Of a stretch of DNA of 32,847 bases, positions 15,897 to 24,489 are shown piece after piece. Source of the stretch: Bacillota bacterium. Lineage in GTDB: Bacteria; Bacillota; UBA4882; UBA8346. The notes beneath the pieces were generated by a model. That model searched no databases. It saw only the letters and a list, made by a program, of their open reading frames with translations, and had not been told where the DNA came from. How positions within the stretch are numbered: position 1 is the first letter of the stretch; each line of letters opens with the position of its first letter. The stretch lies in contig JAAYEK010000162.1 of assembly GCA_012728785.1 (NCBI GenBank), positions 1-32,847 of the forward strand. The letters run 5' to 3'. Made by a program: the position numbers and the translations under genes.

Positions 15897-17579
15897 TTAC
15901 ATTCGTTCCGGGGCAGAAACACCGAGCAATTTTAAACCGCGTTCCAAAACATAACCCAAACCTTTAGCAATCGCCAGACGCGACTTGGTAAGTCCCAAAT
16001 CCTCACTGATAAACCGACGTTTATTATAATATGAATGAAATAGAGTCGCTAACTCTAGTAAATATCCGGTCAAACGGTGCGGTTCCCGCCGATTGGCAGC
16101 CTCACTCAGCAGATCCGGAAAACGGGACGTCTTTTCGATCAACCCTTTTTCTTCCTCATCCCAATATGTCATGATGGATTCATCATACTGGACAACTTGT
16201 TGTTCTGCAGTAGCTTGCCGAAAGATACTGCAAATCCGGGCATAAGCGTATTGTACATAAAAAACCGGGTTTTCGTTGGATTGAGACCGGGCCAAATCCA
16301 TGTCGAAATCAAGATGGCTCTCCGGGCTCCGCATCAAAAAGAACCACCGGGCAGCGTCGTTGCCTACCTCTTCAAGGAGATCAGCCATGGTTATGAACTC
16401 GCCGCGCCGTTTGGACATTTTAAAAGGCTTACCATCCTTAATCAAGTTAATCTGTTGGGCGATTAACACTTCCAGCCGATCCCGTTCTATTCCCAAAGAT
16501 TCAACGGCAGCTTTCATCCGCGGAATATAACCATGATGGTCCGGTCCCCAGATGTTAATTACCAGATCAAAACCGCGTTCAAATTTATTGAGATGATAAG
16601 CAATATCTGCTGTAAAATAAGTAGTTCGGCCATCACTGGTTCTCAAAACCCGATCCTTGTCATCCCCGAAGTCAGAGGTACGCAACCATACTGCAGCTTC
16701 ACTTTCAAAGGTTAAACCCTGCTGCTCCAAAAAGCCTAACACTTGGTCAACTTTACCGGCTTCGTGTAAACTCCGTTCACTAAACCAGCAGTCATAATCC
16801 ACCCCATAGTTTTGCAAGTCTTGTTTCTGGGAGGCCAAAATTTGTTGATACCCTAAATCCCGGAACAGTTCAACCCGTTTTTCTTCAGAAAGTCTCAAAT
16901 AAGAATCGCCTTGGTCGGCAATCAATTGGCGGGCGATATCATAGATATAATCGCCTTGGTAACCATCTTCGGGAAATTCCACCTTCTCTCCCAATAACTC
17001 GCGATAACGGACATCAATGGAACGACCTAATGTCTGCACCTGAACCCCATAATCATTAACATAATATTCTTTTTGGGCTACAGCCCCGCATGCTTTAAAA
17101 AGTCGGCTCAAAGTATCTCCTAAAGCGGCGGCCCTAGCGTTGACCACATTCATCGGCCCCACCGGATTGGCGCTGACAAATTCTAGTTGAATTTTTTTTC
17201 CTTCTAAATCCGAATTATTACCGAAGTTTTCCTTTTGCTCTAAAATACTAGCTAATACATCACCCAACCATCGTTCGCTCAAATAAAAATTGATGAAACC
17301 TGGTCCGGCAATCTGGACCTCAGCTAAATAAGGATTGGATTCAAAATTATCAATGAGAATCTGCGCAATCTCCCGGGGCGGCTTTTTAGCAGCTTTACTC
17401 AAGATCATCGCCAGATTGGAAGCAAAGCTACCATGGGCCTTTTCCTTAGGAATCTCCAGGCTAATCTCGGGCAAGCCATCAAAAGCCAATTGACCGTTTT
17501 TTTTAGCTTTTAATGAGGCTTCTCTTAATAAATCTTGTAGACTATCTTTCACTTTCCGGGCAATAATAGTTTCCATCAC
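15897..17579 (-). CDS. argS: Arginine--tRNA ligase (class I)
   Basis: Charges tRNA-Arg with arginine. The 560-residue length and domain order are typical: N-terminal Add1-like domain (KAHGSFASNLAMILSKAAKK), catalytic Rossmann domain (FVSANPVGPMNVVNARAA), KMSKR near DGKPFKMSKRRGEF, and a C-terminal DALR anticodon-binding domain ending LLGVSAPERM. The class-I HIGH motif is unusual: residues 144-147 read N-V-V-N, so both histidines are Asn. The frame begins at GTG 17579; an ATG directly follows at 17576 and either may be used, AAGGGG giving better spacing for GTG. FmdB and argS are separated by a terminator. Confidence 0.95.
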   Translation of the reverse strand: MMETIIARKVKDSLQDLLREASLKAKKNGQLAFDGLPEISLEIPKEKAHGSFASNLAMILSKAAKKPPREIAQILIDNFESNPYLAEVQIAGPGFINFYLSERWLGDVLASILEQKENFGNNSDLEGKKIQLEFVSANPVGPMNVVNARAAALGDTLSRLFKACGAVAQKEYYVNDYGVQVQTLGRSIDVRYRELLGEKVEFPEDGYQGDYIYDIARQLIADQGDSYLRLSEEKRVELFRDLGYQQILASQKQDLQNYGVDYDCWFSERSLHEAGKVDQVLGFLEQQGLTFESEAAVWLRTSDFGDDKDRVLRTSDGRTTYFTADIAYHLNKFERGFDLVINIWGPDHHGYIPRMKAAVESLGIERDRLEVLIAQQINLIKDGKPFKMSKRRGEFITMADLLEEVGNDAARWFFLMRSPESHLDFDMDLARSQSNENPVFYVQYAYARICSIFRQATAEQQVVQYDESIMTYWDEEEKGLIEKTSRFPDLLSEAANRREPHRLTGYLLELATLFHSYYNKRRFISEDLGLTKSRLAIAKGLGYVLERGLKLLGVSAPERM

Positions 17580-17614
17580 AATAATAACCCCTTACTTTAC
17601 AATTTCAGCTTCTA

Positions 17615-17640
17615 CTAAAAAAGGCCACCGTAGTGACCTT
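17615..17640 (-). terminator. Terminator after the FmdB-type gene
   Basis: On the minus strand AAGGTCAC / GTGGCCTT pair over 8 bp (one U-G wobble) with a 4-nt loop, followed by a run of T. It begins 3 nt after the stop codon. In the other orientation one pair becomes a mismatch, so it acts on the minus strand. Confidence 0.8.
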
Positions 17641-17643
17641 ATT

Positions 17644-17901
17644 TTATGAAGCTTTATTATCGGATTTCGCTGGGTTCGCGGTTGTACTTTGCCCACTATC
17701 CGCATCCGCTTTTTTGGAATAACTAGTGGAGCGATGATCCGTAGTATAGAAGCCAGACCCCTTAAAGATGATATTATTGTTACGGCTGATTAATCGCCGT
17801 ACTTCTCCGTCACATTTGGGACAATTATTAATTGTAGTATTCATCCCATGAAATTCTTCAAAAATGCCGCATTTTTCACAGAAATACTCATAAGTCGGCA
17901 T
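17644..17901 (-). CDS. FmdB-family zinc-ribbon protein
   Basis: An 85-residue putative regulatory protein. MPTYEYFCEKCG with C8/C11 and CPKC with C27/C30 form a zinc ribbon, followed by the family's VRRLISRNNNIIFKGSGFY. The Ser/Ala/Lys-rich tail is probably disordered. The family is named from the formamide/formamidase locus but is widespread, with an unclear role. GGAGGTG lies upstream of ATG 17901. It is a short transcription unit between argS and the small membrane protein. Confidence 0.9.
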   Translation of the reverse strand: MPTYEYFCEKCGIFEEFHGMNTTINNCPKCDGEVRRLISRNNNIIFKGSGFYTTDHRSTSYSKKADADSGQSTTANPAKSDNKAS

Positions 17902-17991
17902 GGCTTCACCTCCTTCAAACCGTTAATATCACTTACAATATCTTAATCTTAAGTAAAAAGAACTAATTTGTCAAGTCAAGGTTTGTAAACA

Positions 17992-18261
17992 TTAAATTAT
18001 CCAATTTCGTTCCATAAAAACCATGGCAAAAAACCAAAGCCCAATTAATAAAATAAGGAGCCATTTTAGGAATTGAGCCAACTTTGGATTCTTCTCCCAG
18101 GCAATAATTTGGAGCCCTAATAAAATTAATAAGCAAGGCCAATATTTCCGAGCTAAATTTAGATATTCTCTGTACAAATTGGAACTGATTATTCCGATAC
18201 TGTTTAGTAAAGATAATGTCCCAAAAAGGATTAGTAAAATACCTAGCCATAATTTAGACAT
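17992..18261 (-). CDS. Small membrane protein, LiaI/LiaF-N-like
   Basis: An 89-residue protein with three or four hydrophobic segments: LWLGILLILFGTLSLLNSIGI, then YWPCLLILLGLQIIAW, then FLKWLLILLIGLWFFAM. The GILLILFG...YWPCLLILLG pattern is typical of the LiaI-LiaF-like transmembrane region (DUF5668) in envelope-stress proteins. The start overlaps the end of the radical SAM gene by 8 bp, and its GGAGGA ribosome-binding site lies inside that gene. A different-frame ORF of 95 codons over the same DNA is a shadow. Confidence 0.7.
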   Translation of the reverse strand: MSKLWLGILLILFGTLSLLNSIGIISSNLYREYLNLARKYWPCLLILLGLQIIAWEKNPKLAQFLKWLLILLIGLWFFAMVFMERNWII

Positions 18262-19999
18262 CTTTTAATTCCTCCTCCCTCAATACGAAAGTCTTCACTG
18301 CATGCCCATAAACGAATAAAATTAGGCAAGGTTGAAGAATAACCTGATCCGAGGTGTTTCCGAATACCGCTTCCGGATCGATTTCAAATTCCGCAAACAA
18401 CACTTTTCGCTGGACTTCCCGTGGTTCTAGTCCAGTCCATTCCGAAAGATATTTTTCCCGGTTTTCACTCTTTTGCCAAAACCGGTAACTCGTCTTTTTC
18501 AACTCCGGACTTAACTGGCCGGCCCATCCTGGTAGCTCTATCATTCTCTCTCCGAGTAATAAATCATATTTTAATAGATTCCGGATTATTAGAATATTAG
18601 CGTTCCCCGATTGGCAAAAGTAAAGTAGATATTGATAAAGGTCTTTGACTTTATGGGCTTTTTGGTCAAGTTCATGCTTTTTCCACCATTGAGCGAACTC
18701 CTCAAAAAATTTGAAAGGATTATCGGTCCGAGCCAGTATATATCTGAAAACAGCCTGGAAGCGGCCGGAGTTATAATAGCGTTCCAGCAAGTCTTCAATG
18801 GTTTTTAAACGCCACAGTTCTTCATAGCCCATCCAATTGCTGGACAGGACTTCATAGGGGGGTTCCTCCGTAAAATGGTATCCATATTCGGCAACCCGTT
18901 CCCGCAAGCCCGATCCCTTCAGCAACTTCAAAAAACCCAATTGCAGCCGATCCGGTTCAATTAACAGATTGTCGTTGAATGAATTGGCAAAAGATCGGTA
19001 ATCCTCACCCGGTAAGCCTGCAATCAAATCCAAGTGGATGAATACTTTACTATTTTGATGTAACCTCGATACTTGCTGTTTTAACTTTTCAAAGTCCATT
19101 CGGCGGTTAATAAGCCTAAGGGTCTCTTGATTTGTACTCTGGACGCCGATCTCGAATTGAAACAGTCCCCGGGGCGCCGCACACAAAATAGCGATTGATT
19201 CCTCATCCAATAGCTCCCCGACGATTTCAAAGTGAAAATTGGTCACCCCTTGATGTTCCAGTAAAAAACGCCAAATCTCTTTAGCCCTTTTGATGTCACA
19301 ATTAAAAGAACGGTCCACCAACTTAACCTGAGCAATTTCGGCGTTGATGAACATAAGCAGCTCTTTTTTGACCCGGTCCAAACTTAGAAACCGGACCCCG
19401 CGTTCATTGGCGGACAAACAGTATTGACATTGATAAGGACAACCCCGGGACGTTTCATAGTAAACCAGCTTTTGGCGAAAATCAGTCAAATCCTCCGGAT
19501 ATGGAAATGGGAGCTGATTCAAGTCGGAGATGGGTTTCCGGGCCGGAGTCTTGATTAATGACTGGCCTTGCCGAAAAACCAATCCCGAAATCTTCTCCCA
19601 ATCTCCGTTGTCATTCAAATACTCTTGCAACCATTCTCTGAAAGTAAGCTCCCCTTCGCCAATTACGATCAGATCGATCTGCGGGTTTTTCCCAAGGAGC
19701 GCTTCCGGTTCCGCCCAAACTTCCGGGCCTCCTAAGATAACCATGGTCTCGGGCGCCAAATCCTTTAACCTTTTAGCGATAATCAAGGTTTGTTCAATAT
19801 TCCAAATATTACAGGAAAAAGCGACCACATTAGCTTTTTCGGAATATATCTCCCCGAAGACCCAAGCTAATTCTTGGTTAATATTAAACTCACGAAATTT
19901 TAACCCTGGAAAATCATCCCGGCAAAACCGGTAGATAGACCAGAGCGCTAGCGAAGTATGGACGAATTTAGCATTCAAAGTAGTTAGCAAAATTTTCAT
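18254..19999 (-). CDS. B12-binding-domain radical SAM protein with DUF4080
   Basis: A 581-residue protein with an N-terminal cobalamin-binding-like domain (residues 1-125, ending LIVIGEGELTF). A radical SAM domain follows with the cluster motif C187-x3-C191-x2-C194 in TSRGCPYQCQYCLSANERG. The C-terminal part (after about 380) has the DUF4080 signature region. No DxHxxG motif was seen in the N-terminal domain, so cobalamin would bind base-on or not at all. The reaction is unknown for this family. The spacing of the Cys residues and the conserved GLPGED and QFEIGVQST segments support an intact enzyme. Co-expressed with the overlapping small membrane protein. Confidence 0.9.
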   Translation of the reverse strand: MKILLTTLNAKFVHTSLALWSIYRFCRDDFPGLKFREFNINQELAWVFGEIYSEKANVVAFSCNIWNIEQTLIIAKRLKDLAPETMVILGGPEVWAEPEALLGKNPQIDLIVIGEGELTFREWLQEYLNDNGDWEKISGLVFRQGQSLIKTPARKPISDLNQLPFPYPEDLTDFRQKLVYYETSRGCPYQCQYCLSANERGVRFLSLDRVKKELLMFINAEIAQVKLVDRSFNCDIKRAKEIWRFLLEHQGVTNFHFEIVGELLDEESIAILCAAPRGLFQFEIGVQSTNQETLRLINRRMDFEKLKQQVSRLHQNSKVFIHLDLIAGLPGEDYRSFANSFNDNLLIEPDRLQLGFLKLLKGSGLRERVAEYGYHFTEEPPYEVLSSNWMGYEELWRLKTIEDLLERYYNSGRFQAVFRYILARTDNPFKFFEEFAQWWKKHELDQKAHKVKDLYQYLLYFCQSGNANILIIRNLLKYDLLLGERMIELPGWAGQLSPELKKTSYRFWQKSENREKYLSEWTGLEPREVQRKVLFAEFEIDPEAVFGNTSDQVILQPCLILFVYGHAVKTFVLREEELKDV

Positions 20000-20105
20000 T
20001 GTCTCTGCCTTTATAACTTTATTTTCGAAATTTCAAAGGATTTCCTTCAACATCGAGCCCATTTTTATTATTGATTATTTCTCAAGTCATAAGACACCCT
20101 AACCC

Positions 20106-20837
20106 TTATCCCTCATCCCTCTTTATTAGCCTCGCTAAATACTGGCCTTCTTCCTCGAAGATAATTTGGCAGAACCAACCTGTTTCCCAGGCGTATTCCT
20201 CCAATGTCTTTTGATCAACAAATAACCAACTATAAGCCTTACTAAGTTGGTCTTGATATTCCATTTGGTATTCGACCTCTCCAAAGTATCGGCCCCGTTG
20301 GGCTTGGATCGCGGCCCATGTTTCGATAAATTTGGGGAAGAGGGTAAAATCAGTGGAGTCCAATAGCAACTGCCCCTGGGGAGTTAACAATTCTTGGAGA
20401 TGTACTAAAAACAGTTTTAATCCATCTAAATCATCCACTAGTCCGATCCCGTTCATTAACATCAAAACCGTATCGAAGCTCTCCGGTGGTTTCCAGGTTT
20501 TGATGTCGACTTTAATAACCCGCTCTAGACCCCGGTCTTTCATTACCTCCACCGCATCCCCGGATACATCTACCGCAGTTACTTCAAAACCGCGCTCTTG
20601 CAAGATCAGACTATGGCAACCGGCTCCGGCCCCTACATCTAAAATCCGCCCTTGACATAAGTCTAACGCATACCGCTCAAGCTCTGGCAAATTAGAGTAA
20701 TGACGAAAAAAAATCTCCGCCGGTAAGTTTTCCACTCCGCTACAATCGCTATGAACTTTCAGCTTAATCCGGGAATCCTTATCAAGGTAAAAATCTTTAA
20801 GCGCCCGGCCGAGTAAGTCCCAACCCTGTATAGCCAT
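20106..20837 (-). CDS. Class I SAM-dependent methyltransferase
   Basis: A 243-residue protein with motif I ILDVGAGAGCHSLIL, the acidic ribose-binding residue in VTAVDVSGDAV, and a post-motif segment SFDTVLMLMNGIGLVDD. The substrate is unknown; the N-terminal HSDCSGVENLPAEIFFRHY and the C-terminal region give no specificity I recognise. ATG 20837 is preferred: AAGGTG lies 6 nt upstream, and the in-frame GTG at 20846 overlaps that site. It is separated from the radical SAM gene by about 106 nt without a clear terminator. Confidence 0.85.
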   Translation of the reverse strand: MAIQGWDLLGRALKDFYLDKDSRIKLKVHSDCSGVENLPAEIFFRHYSNLPELERYALDLCQGRILDVGAGAGCHSLILQERGFEVTAVDVSGDAVEVMKDRGLERVIKVDIKTWKPPESFDTVLMLMNGIGLVDDLDGLKLFLVHLQELLTPQGQLLLDSTDFTLFPKFIETWAAIQAQRGRYFGEVEYQMEYQDQLSKAYSWLFVDQKTLEEYAWETGWFCQIIFEEEGQYLARLIKRDEG

Positions 20838-20910
20838 GATGAACACCTTGCCTTATGTGGTAACTTCAGTTTACTAAATAATTCTACCATACATCCCTGT
20901 CTTTAGCATA

Positions 20911-20939
20911 ATAAAAACGGCTTTTGCAGCCGTTTTTAT
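20911..20939. terminator. Bidirectional terminator after apt
   Basis: A 12-bp perfect inverted repeat, ATAAAAACGGCT / AGCCGTTTTTAT, with a 5-nt loop carries A- and T-runs on its two sides. It can terminate on either strand. The natural client is the minus-strand dapG-apt transcript, whose last stop is at 21007. Confidence 0.85.
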
Positions 20940-21006
20940 AGTTCCCAACCAGCACCCCTATTTATTGATGCCGAATACCTATTATTAATAGAACCATTGC
21001 TTTACT

Positions 21007-21528
21007 CTACTCATCATCATAATGGACCAAACTTAAGACATCGTATCCAGCCAATTTCTCTCGGCCTTTTAAGGGGTCGAGTTCAATGATGAACGCAAAC
21101 CCAACTATCTCCCCGCCCAACCTTTTTACCAGCTCGGCAGTGGCTGAAATCGTACCCCCGGTAGCCAATAGGTCATCGATAATTAATACCTTCTGCCCCG
21201 GTTTGATAGCGTCTAAATGGATCTCCAGTGAATCTTCGCCATACTCCAGTTCATAGGTGACCTTCTCTGTGGCTGCCGGAAGTTTACCCGGTTTCCGGAC
21301 CAATACAAAACCGGTACCCATTTTATAAGCTAAAGGCGCTCCAAAAATAAATCCCCGCGATTCCGCCCCTACAACAAGATCAGGTTTAGCAGACTGAAAA
21401 TGGGCGGCAAATTGATCAGTCACATACTTTAATGCTTCGCCATTCTTCAGTAAGGTGGTAATGTCTTTAAAACTGATTCCCGGTTTAGGAAAATCAGGCA
21501 CTTCTCTGATTAATCCTTTTAAATCCAC
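21007..21528 (-). CDS. apt: Adenine phosphoribosyltransferase
   Basis: Salvages adenine to AMP with PRPP. The 173-residue product has the family start [24 protein letters not shown] when read from GTG 21528. The PRPP-binding motif is [14 protein letters not shown], and [10 protein letters not shown] is the adenine-site segment. I prefer GTG 21528 because AAGGAG lies 8 nt upstream and the start then aligns with MDLKQ of Bacillus Apt; the earlier GTG 21537 overlaps the ribosome-binding site. The gene follows the aspartokinase stop by 12 nt, an odd pairing of purine salvage and lysine pathway that is likely just co-transcription. Confidence 0.95.
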   Translation of the reverse strand: MDLKGLIREVPDFPKPGISFKDITTLLKNGEALKYVTDQFAAHFQSAKPDLVVGAESRGFIFGAPLAYKMGTGFVLVRKPGKLPAATEKVTYELEYGEDSLEIHLDAIKPGQKVLIIDDLLATGGTISATAELVKRLGGEIVGFAFIIELDPLKGREKLAGYDVLSLVHYDDE

Positions 21529-21540
21529 AACGATCACTCC

Positions 21541-22731
21541 TTATAGTCCGAATTCATTATATAACACCTTTATCGCTTGATTCATTTGGTCTTCCAACAC
21601 CAAACAGGAGATAGTGATCTCCGAATCAACGGTTTGAAAAAGTTTAATATTGTGCTTATGTAGGGTTTCAACCACTCGGGCCATAATTCCTAAGACATCC
21701 TGCATCCCTACACCGATCAAGGCAATCTTGGCGCAATGAGGTAATAGTTCCACCTCATAACCTTCAGGTAACAAAAGATCGCCTACTTTACCCAGAGCCT
21801 CCTGCTTTACCACGAAACTAATTTGTCCCGGGGAAATCGAGTTCATATCAACACTGATCCCTGCTCCGGCTAGAACTTTAAAAATCTTAACCGAATCTTC
21901 AGGGCCGAGGTGGCCATTTTTAGCCTTTACCAAAACCCTTCCGATTCCCGCTTGAAAGGCGATACCGGTAATCACCCGGTCAGACTGGCCGTCGCAGATT
22001 AAAGTCCCACTATCTTCGGTAAAGGTACTCTTTACTTTGACCGGAACCTTTTTATCTCTGGCGATGGCTACCGCTCTGGGGTGAACTACCTTAGCACCGT
22101 TATTAGCCATTTCGCAAACTTCCTGATAGGTTAGGTTCCGCAAAATTTTAGCCTCGGGAACGATTCGCGGGTCAACGGTCATCACTCCGTCTACATCAGT
22201 ATAAATCTCGACTACTTCCGCTTCTAGAGCGGACCCAAGCGTGGCAGCGGTAGTATCCGACCCCCCCCGGCCCAGAGTAGTAATATCACCATCAGCGGTC
22301 ATTCCTTGGAAACCCGCCACAATCACTATATTACCTTCACCAAGACGACGGAGAATATTTTTCGGGTCAACTCCAATGATCTGGGCTTCGCCAAAATTTT
22401 GATCAGTCAAAATTCCCGCCTGCCCACCACTTAAAGCCACCGCCGGATGGCCGGCTTTCTCCAAGGTTTGAGCCATCATAACCGTGGAAATAATTTCACC
22501 GCAAGAAATGAGTAAATCCATCTCCCTGGAGTTCACCGACACGTCGATAGTTTTAACTAGATTAATCAGGGTATCGGTGGCGTAGGGGTCACCATTGCGC
22601 CCCATAGCTGAAACAACCACCACTACTGAAAATCCTTCTTCCTTGGCTTTAATGATCTTCGTCAAAGCCCTTTCGCGCCCTTCAGCGCTAGCCACCGATG
22701 TACCTCCAAATTTTTGTACGATAATCCTCAT
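21541..22731 (-). CDS. dapG: Aspartokinase, DapG-like
   Basis: Phosphorylates aspartate, the first step to lysine, DAP, threonine and methionine. The 396-residue protein has the kinase domain (KFGGTS at residues 7-12, VVSAMGRNGDPYATDTL, TTLGRGGSDTTAATLG) and two ACT domains at the C-terminus for feedback control. The GRNGDPYATDTL segment is close to that of Bacillus DapG, the diaminopimelate-inhibited isozyme, and unlike LysC. Which effector inhibits it here is inferred. It is upstream of apt and works with DapL at 8513-9745 in the DAP branch. The ATG start has only a weak ribosome-binding site. Confidence 0.93.
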   Translation of the reverse strand: MRIIVQKFGGTSVASAEGRERALTKIIKAKEEGFSVVVVVSAMGRNGDPYATDTLINLVKTIDVSVNSREMDLLISCGEIISTVMMAQTLEKAGHPAVALSGGQAGILTDQNFGEAQIIGVDPKNILRRLGEGNIVIVAGFQGMTADGDITTLGRGGSDTTAATLGSALEAEVVEIYTDVDGVMTVDPRIVPEAKILRNLTYQEVCEMANNGAKVVHPRAVAIARDKKVPVKVKSTFTEDSGTLICDGQSDRVITGIAFQAGIGRVLVKAKNGHLGPEDSVKIFKVLAGAGISVDMNSISPGQISFVVKQEALGKVGDLLLPEGYEVELLPHCAKIALIGVGMQDVLGIMARVVETLHKHNIKLFQTVDSEITISCLVLEDQMNQAIKVLYNEFGL

Positions 22732-22759
22732 ATGATCATCCTTATCTGTTTATGTTTAA

Positions 22760-22822
22760 AAGTCGAAGGTTGAAAGTCAAAGGTCAAAGGTTAAAGGTCG
22801 AGTGTCGAAAGTTGAAAGTTGA
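22760..22822. repeat. Nine tandem 7-bp repeats (ARGTYRA)
   Basis: Nine consecutive heptamers fit the consensus ARGTYRA apart from one (AAGTCGA, AGGTTGA, AAGTCAA, AGGTCAA, AGGTTAA, AGGTCGA, GTGTCGA, AAGTTGA, AAGTTGA). They lie between the dapG start and the argH stop. The same kind of heptamer run is seen in intergenic DNA of other Firmicutes; its function is not established. It may be slippage-derived filler or a spaced protein-binding platform. Confidence 0.8.
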
Positions 22823-22892
22823 TTAGGATGTTAAAAGGTAAGACTTTTAAAAAAGAAGTTTCCTTTTAATCCACTTATTTGTTCTTAGACTT

Positions 22893-24278
22893 TTAGACCG
22901 ATATTAACTCCAACCATTTACCGGCCCGTTCCAGTTCCAATTTGACCTGATCAAAGCTAGTCCCCCCGGAAGAGTTACGAACTTGGACTACATTTTCGAT
23001 CTTAAGAATCTCATAGATATCCTCACTAATCAGAGCAGATCCGGCTCGAAACTCTTCCATGCTAAGATCTTCTAAACGTTTATGATTATCAAGACAATGC
23101 TTTACTAACTTACCGACCACTCCATGGGCGGTCCGGAACGGAAGGCCCTTACCAACCAGATAATCTGCCAAATCGGTTGCGTTTAAAAAGCCGTCTTTGG
23201 TGGCTTCTAGCATCCGTTCCCGGTTAATGGCCATTGTATCCAGCATCGGTATGAAAATGGTTAAACAGCCCTTTAAAGTATCGCTTGCGTCAAATAAAGC
23301 TTCTTTATCCTCTTGCATGTCTTTGTTATATGCCAAGGGTAGTCCTTTCATCACGGTTAAAATCGTAATCAAATCGCCATAGACCCGCCCGGTCTTTCCC
23401 CGGATCAGTTCGGCGACGTCAGGATTTTTCTTCTGCGGCATAATGCTGGAACCCGTGCTATAAGCGTCATCCATCTCTACAAAACTAAATTCCATCGAGG
23501 ACCAAAGAACCAATTCCTCACAAAAACGAGATAAATGCATCATTATTAAAGCAGTGTTAAAGATGAACTCAGCTACAAAATCCCGGTCACTAACTCCATC
23601 GAGACTATTGGCGGTAACCCCGGAAAAATCTAAGGCTGCGGCTACCTGACCCCGGTTAATCGGAAATCCGGTCCCAGCCAAAGCCCCGCTTCCCAAAGGA
23701 GAAACAGTTACTCGTTTCAAACTGTCTTCAAACCGTTCAAAATCCCGGCGAAACATTTCAAAATAGGCCATCAGATGATGTCCGAATAAAATCGGTTGGG
23801 CCCGTTGCAGATGAGTATATCCGGGCATAATTGTTCCCTTTTCCCGGGTGGCGATTTTTAAGATTACCTCAAATAATCCCTTAAGTATCTTTTGCAGCTC
23901 TAAAATTTCAGCGCGCAAATAAAGCTTGGTGTCTAAAGCAACCTGATCATTCCGACTCCTGGCGGTATGCAATTTCTTTCCCACTTCACCGATTTCCTGA
24001 ATCAATAATTTCTCGACATTCATGTGGATGTCTTCGGCGGTTTGATCCCAGACGATCTGTCCCGCTTTGACTTTTTCCAGGATACGTTTCAAGCCGATAA
24101 TAATTGTTTCCGACTCTGACTTAGGGATAATCTCGGCATCTCCCAACATAGTCGCATGAGCGATGCTGCCCCTTATATCCTCTTCCGCCAAGCGGCAATC
24201 AAAGTGAATTGAAGAATGAAAATCATCCATCAAGGAAGCGGTCTCTTTTTCAAACCGTCCGCCCCAGGCTTTTTTCAT
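22893..24278 (-). CDS. argH: Argininosuccinate lyase
   Basis: Last step of arginine synthesis: argininosuccinate to arginine plus fumarate. The 461-residue length is standard. Conserved segments include KAWGGRFEK at the N-terminus, EDIHMNVE, KLHTARSRNDQVALD, TRPGYTHLQ-type (here PGYTHLQRAQPI), the fumarase-superfamily signature GSSIMPQKKNPD and the C-terminal SSGGT. No argG is in the window, so the pair is split. GGAGG lies 6 nt before ATG 24278. A weak ArgR-box-like sequence at 24309-24326 was noted but not accepted. It is flanked on both sides by tandem repeat arrays. Confidence 0.97.
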   Translation of the reverse strand: MKKAWGGRFEKETASLMDDFHSSIHFDCRLAEEDIRGSIAHATMLGDAEIIPKSESETIIIGLKRILEKVKAGQIVWDQTAEDIHMNVEKLLIQEIGEVGKKLHTARSRNDQVALDTKLYLRAEILELQKILKGLFEVILKIATREKGTIMPGYTHLQRAQPILFGHHLMAYFEMFRRDFERFEDSLKRVTVSPLGSGALAGTGFPINRGQVAAALDFSGVTANSLDGVSDRDFVAEFIFNTALIMMHLSRFCEELVLWSSMEFSFVEMDDAYSTGSSIMPQKKNPDVAELIRGKTGRVYGDLITILTVMKGLPLAYNKDMQEDKEALFDASDTLKGCLTIFIPMLDTMAINRERMLEATKDGFLNATDLADYLVGKGLPFRTAHGVVGKLVKHCLDNHKRLEDLSMEEFRAGSALISEDIYEILKIENVVQVRNSSGGTSFDQVKLELERAGKWLELISV

Positions 24279-24489
24279 GTCAAACCTCCGTGGCCGATAC
24301 TTTCAAAACAGTATGTTTATTCAACAATAGCCCTTCAAATCCTTTTTATCGATCAAAAGTTTTTGGACCTGAGAAATTTTTTGAAAATAAATCCCATCTT
24401 TTTGAAGGAGATTGGAAATTCACCCCGAATCCTAAAATATTCCTTCCTTGGAAATTACATCAGACTTCGAAGCAATAACCAAACCAGTC

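Noticed and set aside
16077-16466. 129-codon plus-strand frame
   Set aside because: Antisense shadow of argS.
19530-19934. 134-codon plus-strand frame
   Set aside because: Antisense to the radical SAM/DUF4080 gene, with Ser/Pro-rich composition typical of shadows.
22732-22892. Lysine riboswitch or T-box before the aspartokinase
   Set aside because: The gap is only about 160 nt, occupied largely by the heptamer repeat; no riboswitch core or T-box sequence is visible.
24309-24326. ArgR-box-like TGTTGAATAAACATACTG (minus strand) upstream of argH
   Set aside because: Only one half fits the TGAATWWWWATTCA consensus; the second half has two mismatches in five and no second box was found.
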